Assembly: GCA_031292455.1 (NCBI GenBank)
Contig: JARLHC010000151.1
Location: 31,662-95,661, forward strand
Length of the DNA: 64,000 nt
Source: Ignavibacteriaceae bacterium
GTDB lineage: Bacteria > Bacteroidota > Ignavibacteria > Ignavibacteriales > Ignavibacteriaceae
Reading direction: 5' to 3'
Below, piece after piece: positions 18,765 through 27,656 of this stretch. Within the stretch, counting starts at the first letter, position 1. Every line of letters begins with the position of its first letter. The notes below the pieces were generated by a model. The model had not been told where the DNA came from. It ran no database searches and was given only the letters and a program-made list of their open reading frames with translations. Both the position numbers and the translations under genes were made by a program.

Positions 18765-19178
18765 ATGCTAAAACTTTCAAAGAAAACAGAATACGCTCTG
18801 ATGGCTGTCAAATTCATGGCTAGAAATGCGGCCGATGGTAGTGTCACTGCCAAGGAAATATCCGAAGGATATAATATTCCCTATGATCTGTTATCTAAAG
18901 TTTTACAACAGCTTACTCATAAAAAACTTGTAAATTCTTTTCAGGGTATTAAAGGTGGATATACTTTAAACCATGATCCTGAAAATGTGACCCTATTCGA
19001 CATTATCAGCGCTGTTGAACCGAATTACCAGATTACCGATTGTTTTCAGGAAGGAAGCACCGAAAAAGACTGTACCTATATTAACTGCTGCATGATTCGC
19101 GATCCTTTAGCAAAAGTACAAAAAGAGATAGATAAATTGTTTAAAGCAGTAACTATTCAGCAGATATTATGGCCATAA
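18765..19178 (+). CDS. Rrf2-family Fe-S cluster-responsive regulator (IscR-like)
   Basis: A 137-residue winged-helix regulator from ATG 18765; an in-frame start at 18702 would add 21 residues unlike the family, whose proteins begin MLKLSKKTEYAL as here. The DNA-binding helix region contains ISEGYNIPYDLLSKVLQ and the wing contains FQGIKGGYTL. The cluster-binding region has Cys-x9-Cys-x4-Cys-Cys. The stop overlaps the cysteine desulfurase start by ten bases, so it heads an Fe-S assembly operon. By analogy with IscR it should sense cluster status and repress its own operon; an operator-like element lies just upstream. Confidence 0.88.
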   Translation: MLKLSKKTEYALMAVKFMARNAADGSVTAKEISEGYNIPYDLLSKVLQQLTHKKLVNSFQGIKGGYTLNHDPENVTLFDIISAVEPNYQITDCFQEGSTEKDCTYINCCMIRDPLAKVQKEIDKLFKAVTIQQILWP

Positions 19179-20362
19179 AGTTCCCGATATATATGGACAA
19201 TAATGCGACAACGCAGGTCGATCCTGAAGTGTTTGAAGCAATGAAACACTGGTTTATGGAAAAGTACGGTAATGCATCCAGCAAGGATCATTCATTCGGC
19301 TGGGAAGCAGAAGCAGTTGTTGAACTTTCCCGTAACCAAATCGGTACCTTGATAAATGCCGGGGGATCAGAAATAATATTTACCGGAGGCGCTACTGAAT
19401 CTATAAACCTGGTTCATTTTGGTATTGCAGAGTCTTATCAAAACAGAGGAAAGAAAATAATAACTTCTGCTATTGAACATAGCGCCGTAATAGATTCATT
19501 AAAAGAATTGGAAAAGAAAGGTTTCGAATTAATTTCCCTCAACGTTGACAGCGAAGGGTTGATTGATATTGACGAATTAAAGGAACTTGCGGATAAGAAT
19601 ACATTATTGGTTTCAATAATGACCGCAAATAATGAGATAGGAATTATAAATGACATAGCTGCAATCGGCAGCTTCTGCAAAGAGAAAAATATTTTCTTTC
19701 ATACTGATGCTACGCAGGCGGTCGGTAAGATCCCGTTTGATGCAAAAGCTCTCAATGCGGACCTGGTATCTTTCTCCGGCCATAAATTCTACGGCCCGAA
19801 AGGAATCGGTGTCCTCTACATAAATAAAGACAGGAGAATTAAACTGCATCCCAGATTATTCGGCGGAGGACAGGAAAATGGGTTGCGCTCCGGAACCTTA
19901 AATGTTCCTGCAATTGCCGGCATCGGTAAAGCAGCGGAAATCTGTATGACTAAAATGAAGGATGAATCCGTAAGGATTGAGTATTTAAGGAACAAGCTGC
20001 TTAACGGAATTGTAGAAAAGTTAGATGGTGTTAAAGTAAACGGTTCACTCGAAAAAAGATTATCGAATAATCTGAATTTATGTTTCAGCTATGTTAAAGC
20101 AGAAAATCTGATTCTGAAGATGAGAGATGTTGCAATATCTACAGGTGCTGCCTGCACCTCCGCTTCTCTAAAACCGAATCATGTACTTAAAGCACTTGGA
20201 CTTAGACCCGATGAGATAAAAAACTCAATCCGGTTCGGGCTTGGAAGGTTTACTTCTGAAGAAGAGGTCGATTATGTAATTAACCGTATTATCGTTACTG
20301 TTAATGAACTAAGATCATATTCCCCGGAATACATTTTAAGTAATAAAATAACAATAAATTAA
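19169..20362 (+). CDS. Cysteine desulfurase (IscS/NifS type)
   Basis: A 397-residue PLP enzyme that removes sulfur from cysteine for Fe-S cluster assembly. It starts with the typical MDNNATTQVDPEVFEAM. The PLP lysine is K206 in SFSGHKFYGPKG, the pyridine-contacting D180 is in HTDATQAVGK, and the persulfide-forming cysteine is C329 in AACTSAS. The mobile loop is of the short IscS type. It overlaps the Rrf2 gene upstream and is followed by a small unknown protein and an A-type carrier. No IscU gene is present in the window. Confidence 0.94.
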   Translation: MAIKFPIYMDNNATTQVDPEVFEAMKHWFMEKYGNASSKDHSFGWEAEAVVELSRNQIGTLINAGGSEIIFTGGATESINLVHFGIAESYQNRGKKIITSAIEHSAVIDSLKELEKKGFELISLNVDSEGLIDIDELKELADKNTLLVSIMTANNEIGIINDIAAIGSFCKEKNIFFHTDATQAVGKIPFDAKALNADLVSFSGHKFYGPKGIGVLYINKDRRIKLHPRLFGGGQENGLRSGTLNVPAIAGIGKAAEICMTKMKDESVRIEYLRNKLLNGIVEKLDGVKVNGSLEKRLSNNLNLCFSYVKAENLILKMRDVAISTGAACTSASLKPNHVLKALGLRPDEIKNSIRFGLGRFTSEEEVDYVINRIIVTVNELRSYSPEYILSNKITIN

Positions 20363-20368
20363 TCTATT

Positions 20369-20674
20369 ATGGAAGAGACAACAACTAAATATTCCGACGT
20401 TTTGAAAGATGAATATATAATATTTCTGAATTATCTGAAAGCAAGGCTTCCGGCATTTCATAATTCAAATCTTTTTTTCAGAGATTTTCATTATGCTGTA
20501 AAGAATTTCCTTGAAATTAAGAATATGAAGGTTACTTATGCTAAATCGGAACAGCTTGCTAAAGAATTTTCAGAATTCCTTGAGAGTAAAAAGATTTTAA
20601 TTAAAGTTTCTGAGCTTGGATGGAAACTAAATTTCCCTGACTTTACTACTGCCAAGCCCGGCGATCCGTTTTGA
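20369..20674 (+). CDS. Small hypothetical protein in the Fe-S assembly operon
   Basis: A 101-residue soluble protein, predicted helical at the N-terminus with a short strand-rich end, and containing no cysteine. It lies six bases after the desulfurase and before the A-type carrier, so it is probably co-expressed with both. I recognise no family. It could be an adaptor or a protein merely carried along in the operon; the absence of cysteines argues against a cluster scaffold. Confidence 0.7.
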   Translation: MEETTTKYSDVLKDEYIIFLNYLKARLPAFHNSNLFFRDFHYAVKNFLEIKNMKVTYAKSEQLAKEFSEFLESKKILIKVSELGWKLNFPDFTTAKPGDPF

Positions 20675-20755
20675 GTTTCAGTTTTCCGTTAAACAAATAT
20701 CAATTCCCTGTTTGGGAATATATAATCAATATATAAAATTATTTTGGAGAAGATA

Positions 20756-21106
20756 ATGTCAGAGATTCAAATACAAAATGATATTACAATAACAAGTAAA
20801 GCCGCTAAAGAAATTCATAAAATAATGGAAGAGAATAATTTTACCCCCGATGTAGGACTCAGAGTCGGCGTAAAAGGGGGCGGTTGTTCTGGACTTACTT
20901 ATGTCATGGGTTTTGATCCCGAGTTCCGTGAAGGTGATACACTCATAGAACAGGATAATATCAGGCTTTACGTGGATGGTAAAAGTCTCTTCTACTTAAT
21001 GGGAACTGAACTCGATTTTACAGATGGCCTGAATGGCAAGGGATTCACTTTCAATAATCCGAATGCGAAGAAAACATGCGGTTGCGGTGAATCATTCGGA
21101 GTTTAA
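20756..21106 (+). CDS. A-type Fe-S carrier protein (IscA/SufA/ErpA family)
   Basis: A protein of about 116 residues from ATG 20756, preceded by GGAGA at 20746-20750; an in-frame TTG at 20744 falls on that site and is unlikely. The three cluster-binding cysteines of the family are visible: one in GGGCSGLTY and two in the C-terminal CGCGESF. These proteins bind and hand on [2Fe-2S] or [4Fe-4S] clusters to target enzymes. It is in line with the desulfurase and upstream of superoxide dismutase. Confidence 0.93.
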   Translation: MSEIQIQNDITITSKAAKEIHKIMEENNFTPDVGLRVGVKGGGCSGLTYVMGFDPEFREGDTLIEQDNIRLYVDGKSLFYLMGTELDFTDGLNGKGFTFNNPNAKKTCGCGESFGV

Positions 21107-21128
21107 TAATAAATAAGTAGTATGCATT

Positions 21129-21854
21129 ATGAAAAGGAGTAAATTTTTATTTTCACTTGCGGCCATTCCTCTTGCAGCAGGATTAAGTCCCTTATCTAAA
21201 AGTTTAAATAGTTTAGTCAATCAAAATGAAAGGAGTAAAAATACCATGTCCAAATTTGAATTGCCCCCTCTCCCCTATTCTTACGATGCCCTTGAACCGT
21301 ATATAGATAAAATGACAATGGAAATACATCATGATAAACATCATGCTGCCTACGTTGCCAACTTTAATAAAGCAATTGAAGGAACTGCCGCTGAAGGCAA
21401 GACTATTGAGGAGATATTTAAGAATGTTTCAAAATATCCTATAGCCGTAAAAAATAACGGCGGAGGAGTTTATAATCACTCTATGTTCTGGAAAGTTATG
21501 AAGAAAAATGGTGGCGGCGCTCCCACCGGCGCTTTGGCCGATGCTATAAATTCATCATTTGGTTCATTTGACGATTTTAAAACAACATTTAATAATGCTG
21601 CTACAACCCGTTTCGGCTCTGGCTGGGCCTGGCTGATAGTTAAGGACGGAAAGCTTGCAGTAATTTCAACTGCTAATCAGGATAACCCTCTTATGGATAA
21701 TGCGGAAACTAAAGGCACTCCTATCTTCCTCATGGACGTCTGGGAACATGCTTATTACCTGAAGTATCAGAACAGGCGCCCTGAATATATCGCTAATTTC
21801 TGGAATGTTATAAACTGGGATGAGGTAAATAAAAATTTCGCATCAGCTAAATAA
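21129..21854 (+). CDS. Fe/Mn superoxide dismutase with an N-terminal export-like extension
   Basis: A 241-residue enzyme that dismutates superoxide. The metal ligands are visible in [18 protein letters not shown] and [14 protein letters not shown]. The first 39 residues are an extension with a basic start (MKRSK) and a hydrophobic stretch ([15 protein letters not shown]), resembling a signal peptide. The normal family N-terminus begins at M40 ([11 protein letters not shown]), whose ATG at 21246 has AAAGGAG at 21229-21235 upstream. Exported and cytoplasmic forms from one gene are possible. It lies 22 bases after the A-type carrier and is followed by a strong terminator. Confidence 0.92.
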   Translation: MKRSKFLFSLAAIPLAAGLSPLSKSLNSLVNQNERSKNTMSKFELPPLPYSYDALEPYIDKMTMEIHHDKHHAAYVANFNKAIEGTAAEGKTIEEIFKNVSKYPIAVKNNGGGVYNHSMFWKVMKKNGGGAPTGALADAINSSFGSFDDFKTTFNNAATTRFGSGWAWLIVKDGKLAVISTANQDNPLMDNAETKGTPIFLMDVWEHAYYLKYQNRRPEYIANFWNVINWDEVNKNFASAK

Positions 21855-21971
21855 AGATATGTGTTTACATACTGTGCTGTATGCAGAATCTTTTAGAATG
21901 ATTTTGATGATAAAATGATAGGACTAAAATATATGTAAGGTTCCCCGAGTAACCGGGAATGACTGTTATGT

Positions 21972-21993
21972 GCCCCGCTCTGCGGGGCTTTTT
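21972..21993 (+). terminator. Rho-independent terminator after superoxide dismutase
   Basis: GCCCCGC (21972-21978), loop TCT, GCGGGGC (21982-21988), then TTTTT. This perfect 7-bp GC stem with a T-run is the clearest terminator in the window and closes the Rrf2-desulfurase-SOD unit. Confidence 0.9.
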
Positions 21994-22189
21994 ATTGAAC
22001 TTTATACAAATCAGGATAATTGGTATTTTTAATAATTAATGAGTATGAACAAAATTGTCCCATATTTCCTCTTATGCTGGTTATTTATGCCGATCCAGAT
22101 ATCCTCTTCATATTTTCGAAGAGAGGTATAAATAAATTATCGATAGACCTTAATCTAAATTTATTGCAGAATCGTGTGATGGTAAGTTA
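21994..22189. other. Spacer between convergent transcription units
   Basis: It separates the SOD terminator from the end of the minus-strand respiratory operon. A 71-codon open frame on the plus strand (22020-22235) runs into the opposite gene and has no ribosome binding site, so I do not call it. I see no other structure. Confidence 0.4.
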
Positions 22190-23500
22190 TTATTTCGTTT
22201 TATACGTCTTCATGAGCCATTCGGCAACCGCCTGAGCTTCATTTGGTCTTAGTCCTGGATTAGGCATCGGGGGATAATCAGGATTCTTTTTAGAAGGATT
22301 CCTTATGAATGCAACCAGTTGATCTAGTTTCCCTTCATATTTGGGAAGGGTTTGTTTGTATGGAGGCCCTACTATTTTATGGTCGAATGAATGGCAGGAG
22401 GAACATATATTCTTAAAGATTTGTTCACCATTTGCAGCGGCCATTACTTTGTTTTCACCTGTTATCTCTTTAAGGTATTCGGTATACTTTGATGCAAGTA
22501 TAACTGAATTTAGCTTTGTGGCATTTCCCATAGCAAGCTGGTCTTTTACAATAACCCCGAACATTGAGAAGATAAGTACATAGAAAACGGGACCGCTCAT
22601 CTTCACATCTGAATTTCTGATCATTGAATAAAGGAAATGATAGGCAGCAAATATTAATAATATTGCAAGTGTAGAATAAGTGAAAACTGCTCCGCTCAAT
22701 GCATTTGACGGAAGCGCTATTATATCAAAGGTAAGAAAGAACGGCTGAATCAAAGCACCAGTAAATGTAATGCGTAATGCCGTTTTTTTAACAAAGGTCC
22801 GGTAATTCTCATCATCTGTTTTTTTGCCTCCATCCCAATAGAAAAATACAAATAATATCGCTCCGCCTGTAACGGCAAAAGCCGCAGAAAGGAACTGGAG
22901 GAACCTCGCAATAACTTCAATCGAAAATAGAGGATATAAAGAATTGGATACAGCTGCAACATATAGAAATAATGCTATAAACAAAAATATCAAACCATAT
23001 CTGCCGGTGCGTGTACCAAGAGCTCTGCTCCCATCCCTGTAATTCTTTATCAGCTCACTGTTGTTATCATCTTCAGGCACAATGCTCTTAATTGTCTCGA
23101 ATAGCCCACTGAAGATCACAGAATACCTATAAGTATATATCAGTATAACTCCGATAGCAGTAAATATAAATGCAAACACCAAATAGTTTATGGATGGGGA
23201 ATCAGTTGAATGGAATAGCTGTGCAAATACAAGTATTGATGTCAATAAGGGAATAATCCCCAATATTATCCCCATGCTTTTATTTATCGTCAATGTCTCA
23301 ATTACATCACGTGCAAAGCGAAGGAATAGAGGATTCGTTTCTCTGAGCCCTTTTTTCCGGTAATAAACAGATAAAACAGTACCTCCGAACAAAACACTTA
23401 TAAAAGGAATAAAAAGAAACATTATAAGCATTAAAATATAATGCAGAAGCTCTATATGTTCAGATGATTGAGGAAGTACCAGATTATCAAGAAAATTCAT
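22190..23500 (-). CDS. Polytopic membrane protein with C-terminal cytochrome c domain
   Basis: A 436-residue protein with about eight or nine transmembrane segments followed by a monohaem cytochrome c domain. The haem site is C366-x2-C369-H370 (CSSCH), with MPNPGLRP providing a likely methionine ligand near residue 413. The domain should face the periplasm. It is the last gene of the long act-cox operon, 12 bases after haem O synthase, which suggests a role in electron transfer around the oxidase. I do not recognise the membrane part; it is not NrfD-like or cytochrome-b-like by eye. Confidence 0.8.
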   Translation of the reverse strand: MNFLDNLVLPQSSEHIELLHYILMLIMFLFIPFISVLFGGTVLSVYYRKKGLRETNPLFLRFARDVIETLTINKSMGIILGIIPLLTSILVFAQLFHSTDSPSINYLVFAFIFTAIGVILIYTYRYSVIFSGLFETIKSIVPEDDNNSELIKNYRDGSRALGTRTGRYGLIFLFIALFLYVAAVSNSLYPLFSIEVIARFLQFLSAAFAVTGGAILFVFFYWDGGKKTDDENYRTFVKKTALRITFTGALIQPFFLTFDIIALPSNALSGAVFTYSTLAILLIFAAYHFLYSMIRNSDVKMSGPVFYVLIFSMFGVIVKDQLAMGNATKLNSVILASKYTEYLKEITGENKVMAAANGEQIFKNICSSCHSFDHKIVGPPYKQTLPKYEGKLDQLVAFIRNPSKKNPDYPPMPNPGLRPNEAQAVAEWLMKTYKTK

Positions 23501-23512
23501 TTAGTCGTTCCC

Positions 23513-24385
23513 TTACAAATAAATTTTAATCATTTTATCGATTGAGAGCAAAAAGACAATTATTAATGCGAATATATTTATCTCTCTGAAGGCAAATCTG
23601 AAGGATAGTTTGTCGGGTCCCGGCTTTAATAATTTTACTGCTTTAATTGTAAGCCAGATACCTGCAGACAAAAGCGCAAAGCTTATAACTGGATTTCTCA
23701 CAATCCCGAAAAGCGGCAGCATTAAAGAAGTAACTACGGTAGCTGCTATCCACATAAAGATAATTCTTGAGAACTGGTCCCTGCTGAATAATTTCGAAAA
23801 GGTTGGGAATCCCGCTTTCTCATAATCCTTTCCAAGTACAGACAGGAGAAGCCAGAAATGAGGAATCTGCCAGATGAAGAAGAAAAAGGAAATAATAATT
23901 ATTTGAGGATCCATTAAACTCCCCCCTGCACTCACCCAGCCCACTGCCGGAGGGATAGCTCCTACCATTGATCCGGGTATTATCGCCAGAGGATTGATTT
24001 TCTTTAAAGGAGTATAGAGACCGTTATACCAGAATAAATTTAACAAGCTCAATGCACCTGCTAAAATTCCCCCGCTGAGCGTTAGCAATATGAACCCTGC
24101 CGTTACCAATGTAATTGCGATCAGCAGTGCATTTAATGGAGATATCCTGCCTGAAGGAATGGGACGGTTCCTGGTTCTGTCCATTAGTGCGTCAGTTCTT
24201 CTTTCCTGGTAGTGGTTTATTGCAGCCGAGCCGCATGCTATAAAAAGAATTCCCAGCGCAGGTAGAATGACCCCGTAGTTTATTTCACCGGCTGCACAGA
24301 TGTAGCCAAGTATAGTAGTTACAGTAACAAAGATTGTAATCTTTATTTTGGTCAGCTCTGACAATATTTGTATATATTTTTTCAA
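23513..24385 (-). CDS. ctaB: Protohaem IX farnesyltransferase (haem O synthase)
   Basis: A 290-residue UbiA-type prenyltransferase that converts haem B to haem O, a step in making haem A for the oxidase encoded upstream. The signature AAINHYQERRTDALMDRT contains the first Asp-rich motif, followed by RPIPSGRISP. About nine transmembrane segments are predicted. It lies 17 bases after coxB. No ctaA (haem A synthase) gene is in the window. Confidence 0.94.
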   Translation of the reverse strand: MKKYIQILSELTKIKITIFVTVTTILGYICAAGEINYGVILPALGILFIACGSAAINHYQERRTDALMDRTRNRPIPSGRISPLNALLIAITLVTAGFILLTLSGGILAGALSLLNLFWYNGLYTPLKKINPLAIIPGSMVGAIPPAVGWVSAGGSLMDPQIIIISFFFFIWQIPHFWLLLSVLGKDYEKAGFPTFSKLFSRDQFSRIIFMWIAATVVTSLMLPLFGIVRNPVISFALLSAGIWLTIKAVKLLKPGPDKLSFRFAFREINIFALIIVFLLSIDKMIKIYL

Positions 24386-24402
24386 TATCTTATAAACATA
24401 AC

Positions 24403-25047
24403 TTATTTTGTTGTGTCTTTTGAAGCTGCACTGTTCATTTCATTTAACTTTCTGTTTAGCAGAGCATTAAAATCATTAACCGGAATTACTACAACCTTTG
24501 TTATCATATATGAATGTTTCATTCCGCAATACTCTGCGCAAAACAGATTATAAACCCCCTCCTTCTCTGTACGGAACCATGCTGTGTTGGTCCTGCCGGG
24601 TATAGCATCTTTCTTTACCCTGAATGCCGGGACAAAGAATGAATGGTTAACATCTTTTGACCTTATGTTTACCTTTATATCCTTATCAAGCGGTAAAAAG
24701 AGAGAATCCATTTCCACTCCATTAGGGTATTTAAATGTCCAGTGCCACATTTGTCCGGTAACATCTATATTATAAGCATCAGCCGGCGGAGTAGATTCCA
24801 GTTTATAATCAGTCCATCCGAACCAGAACATAATAAGTGCCAGAATAGTTGGAATAACAGTCCATGTGATTTCAAGAGGGATGTTCCCATGTATATTGGT
24901 AGCTTTAGGATTTCTTTTCCTGCTGTATCTTATGACAAAATAAATCATGCATCCAGTAATAAGTACAAGGAAAAAGACGGAAACTCCCACAATGAAATAG
25001 AAAGTCTGATCGACAGTATGTACTAAATTTGAAGCCTGTGCAATCAT
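24403..25047 (-). CDS. coxB: Cytochrome c oxidase subunit II (CuA)
   Basis: A 214-residue subunit with two N-terminal transmembrane segments and a periplasmic cupredoxin domain. The CuA ligands are visible: His in NHSFFVPAFRV, then Cys-x3-Cys, His and Met in FCAEYCGMKHSYM. There is no fused cytochrome c domain, so this is not a caa3-type subunit II in the strict sense; electrons must come from a separate cytochrome. It is fourth among the structural oxidase genes in transcription order. Confidence 0.95.
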   Translation of the reverse strand: MIAQASNLVHTVDQTFYFIVGVSVFFLVLITGCMIYFVIRYSRKRNPKATNIHGNIPLEITWTVIPTILALIMFWFGWTDYKLESTPPADAYNIDVTGQMWHWTFKYPNGVEMDSLFLPLDKDIKVNIRSKDVNHSFFVPAFRVKKDAIPGRTNTAWFRTEKEGVYNLFCAEYCGMKHSYMITKVVVIPVNDFNALLNRKLNEMNSAASKDTTK

Positions 25048-25051
25048 ATTA

Positions 25052-25354
25052 TTACCTTAGACTTAAAAAAGAATAATCAGCAAATAACAATGTGAATGAT
25101 ATTATAACAAACAAAAGTGCTACCGCTACAAATACACGGAACGCTTTCATTTCAAGCCTCAGGTGCATAAAAATAGTTAATACCAGGTACGATTTTACCG
25201 ATGCAATGATCAGCGCGGCTGCTATAGTAAAAGCTCCGAAGTTAATCCCTGCAACCGCAACTGTAACTCCTGTCAGTGCCAGCAGTGATATCCAAACCCA
25301 TATATATATCGTATAGCTGTGTGCGTGTTCTATATTTGAATGATGTTTATCCAT
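25052..25354 (-). CDS. Cytochrome c oxidase subunit IV
   Basis: A 100-residue protein with three transmembrane segments, of the prokaryotic COX4/CtaF type. It has a short His-rich N-terminus, then a helix ending in VAGINFGAFTIAAALIIASVK and the IFMHLRLEMKAFRVF loop. It lies between coxC and coxB (four bases before coxB), the usual place for the small oxidase subunit. Confidence 0.88.
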   Translation of the reverse strand: MDKHHSNIEHAHSYTIYIWVWISLLALTGVTVAVAGINFGAFTIAAALIIASVKSYLVLTIFMHLRLEMKAFRVFVAVALLFVIISFTLLFADYSFLSLR

Positions 25355-25363
25355 TTAGCTTCC

Positions 25364-25984
25364 TCAGGTAATAAGATAAAATAAGGGGAATAAAAAGATC
25401 CAGATTATATCAACAAGGTGCCAGTACAATCCTGCTGCTTCAAGTTTTACATAATTATCATGTGTTATAACATTTCTGACTGTAAAGCGGGTCATAACAC
25501 TTATAAGTACCATGCCGATAATAACATGTAATGCATGTAGCCCTGTCATTACATAATATAATGCGAAAAATAATCTCCGGCCTGATTCCATGGCAAGGTA
25601 TTCATCGGACCCAGGATAGATTCCATGATGTATCTTGGTCATCCACTCAAAATATTTATTAACTAAAAATGCAACTGCAAGCAGGATAGTGCAAAGCTGG
25701 AAAAAGACAGATAATTTTTTATTATTCCTCTGCAGTGCAGTTATTGAAAGCGCCATCGTCAAACTGCTTGTTAAAAGAATAGCAGTATTAAAAGTTCCTA
25801 CAAGTACATTTAATTCTTTTGCTGCCACATGAAAGTCTGCCTGATGCATAAACCTGTATACAGAATAAAGGAAGAAAAGACCTCCGAATAACAGAAGTTC
25901 GGTAAACAGAAAAAGCCACATTCCCATTCTGCTTCCAATATCGTCCCGGTGCACATGCACAACTGCTTGTTCCTGAGTGCTCAA
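25364..25984 (-). CDS. coxC: Cytochrome c oxidase subunit III
   Basis: A 206-residue membrane subunit with five predicted transmembrane segments, the short form found in caa3-type and Bacteroidetes oxidases. The motifs SRMGMWLFLFTELLLFGGLF, GLHALHVIIGM and LYWHLVDIIWIFLFPLFY are typical. The start overlaps the coxA stop by four bases, so translation is probably coupled. Confidence 0.95.
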   Translation of the reverse strand: MSTQEQAVVHVHRDDIGSRMGMWLFLFTELLLFGGLFFLYSVYRFMHQADFHVAAKELNVLVGTFNTAILLTSSLTMALSITALQRNNKKLSVFFQLCTILLAVAFLVNKYFEWMTKIHHGIYPGSDEYLAMESGRRLFFALYYVMTGLHALHVIIGMVLISVMTRFTVRNVITHDNYVKLEAAGLYWHLVDIIWIFLFPLFYLIT

Positions 25985-27645
25985 TGAATTATCTCCTCCG
26001 GTAGTTCTTCGGTTTCATTTTGTTTGTATTCATAGGGAGGGGTGCTGATCATAGGTATCTTATCAAAATTATCATGCGTGGGCGGAGTTTCGATTGTCCA
26101 CTCCAAAGTCTCCCCTCCCCAGATATTTCTTTCGGTAACAACTTTCCCTTTACGCAATCCCTGTATAAGATTAGTGAACATGATTATCATCCCGGTTATG
26201 AGAATCCATGATCCGACTGTGGAAATCTGGTGGTAGATAGTATATTCAGGAAGATAATCATAATATCTCCTCGGCATCCCCAGCCAGCCCATTACAAACA
26301 TTGGAAAATAAAGAGTATTGAATCCGACAAAAATAATCCAGAAAGCTACCTTTGCTCTTTTTAAATTATACATCCTTCCGAACATTTTAGGAAGCCAGTA
26401 ATGAAGAGCTGCAAATATCCCCATTCCGGTTCCGCCAAACATTACATAATGGAAATGTCCGACAATAAAAGATGTATCTGTAAGATGGATATCTACAGAT
26501 AATGCTCCCTGAATAAGTCCGGTAAAACCTCCAATTGAAAAGAGGAATATAAATGCAAGCGCAAACAGCATCGGCGGATCAAGAGAAATAGAACCTTTAT
26601 ATAGAGTGGCCGTCCAGTTGAAAACTTTAATCGCACTTGGAATAGCTACCATAAATGTAAGGAATGAAAAGATGAACTGGCCCGTATCACTCATCCCGAC
26701 CGCGAACATATGATGCGCCCAGACAAGCGAGCCGAATAAGGCGATTCCAATACTGGAAAATGCAATAAACTTATACCCGAATATAGTTCGTCTTGCAAAA
26801 ACAGGTATTATTTCCGAGATAACTCCCATAGCCGGAACTATCATAATATAAACTGCCGGATGGGAGTATATCCAGAATAGGTGCTGAAAAAGAATAGGAT
26901 CGCCTCCAAGTGCGGGGTCAAACAACCCTACACCGAACACTCTTTCGACTATAATAAGTAAAAGTGTAATACCTATAATAGGTGTGGCAAGAACCTGTAT
27001 CCATGCTGTAGCATATAATGACCAGGCAAACAATGGCATTTTGAACCATCCCATACCGGGGGCTCTTAACCTGTGAATTGTTGTTATGAAATTCAGTCCT
27101 GTTAGTATTGAAGAGAACCCGAGTAAAAATGCAGCCGATCCGGTTATGATAACATTTGTCGTTGTTCTTACACTGTATGGAATATAGAAAGTCCAGCCTG
27201 TATCCGCAGGTCCTCCCGGCATCAGGATAGAAGCAATTATAAGAACTCCTCCGGTTACATATAACCACCAGGAAAGTAAATTAAGCCGTGGAAAAGCAAC
27301 ATCCTTTGCCCCCAGCATAATCGGCAGAAAGAAATTTCCGAATACTGCAGGCAACCCCGGAATAACAAATAAGAAAATCATTATTACCCCGTGGAGCGTA
27401 AAGAATTCATTATATACCTGGGGTTCAACAATAGTTTTACCTGGAGTAAGGAGTTCAAGTCTTATTAAGAATCCGAATGTAACTCCTAATGCAAAAAAGC
27501 AGAGCAAGGCCATTAAATAAAGAATACCGATTCTTTTATGGTCGGTTGATAATATCCATGACCTGATGCCTTTATATTTCCCCTTATATTTCAGGAAACT
27601 AACATGATCGTTAGCTGCAGTAGCAGCATCATTATCCATAAACAA
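25981..27645 (-). CDS. coxA: Cytochrome c oxidase subunit I (A2-type haem-copper oxidase)
   Basis: A 554-residue subunit with twelve or more transmembrane segments that reduces oxygen at the haem a3-CuB site. The low-spin haem histidine is in TLHGVIMIFLF. The CuB histidine and cross-linked tyrosine lie in WIYSHPAVYIM, and the haem a and a3 ligands lie in VGHFHYVMFGG. The YSHP sequence in helix VI, without the glutamate of the HPEVY form, marks the A2 subfamily. The start could be residue 3. The gene follows sco and precedes coxC with a four-base overlap. Confidence 0.96.
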   Translation of the reverse strand: MFMDNDAATAANDHVSFLKYKGKYKGIRSWILSTDHKRIGILYLMALLCFFALGVTFGFLIRLELLTPGKTIVEPQVYNEFFTLHGVIMIFLFVIPGLPAVFGNFFLPIMLGAKDVAFPRLNLLSWWLYVTGGVLIIASILMPGGPADTGWTFYIPYSVRTTTNVIITGSAAFLLGFSSILTGLNFITTIHRLRAPGMGWFKMPLFAWSLYATAWIQVLATPIIGITLLLIIVERVFGVGLFDPALGGDPILFQHLFWIYSHPAVYIMIVPAMGVISEIIPVFARRTIFGYKFIAFSSIGIALFGSLVWAHHMFAVGMSDTGQFIFSFLTFMVAIPSAIKVFNWTATLYKGSISLDPPMLFALAFIFLFSIGGFTGLIQGALSVDIHLTDTSFIVGHFHYVMFGGTGMGIFAALHYWLPKMFGRMYNLKRAKVAFWIIFVGFNTLYFPMFVMGWLGMPRRYYDYLPEYTIYHQISTVGSWILITGMIIMFTNLIQGLRKGKVVTERNIWGGETLEWTIETPPTHDNFDKIPMISTPPYEYKQNETEELPEEIIH

Positions 27646-27656
27646 CTACCTCTTGA

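Noticed and set aside
22020..22235. A 71-codon plus-strand open frame after the SOD terminator
   Set aside because: It overlaps the end of the minus-strand cytochrome gene, has no ribosome binding site and resembles no protein.
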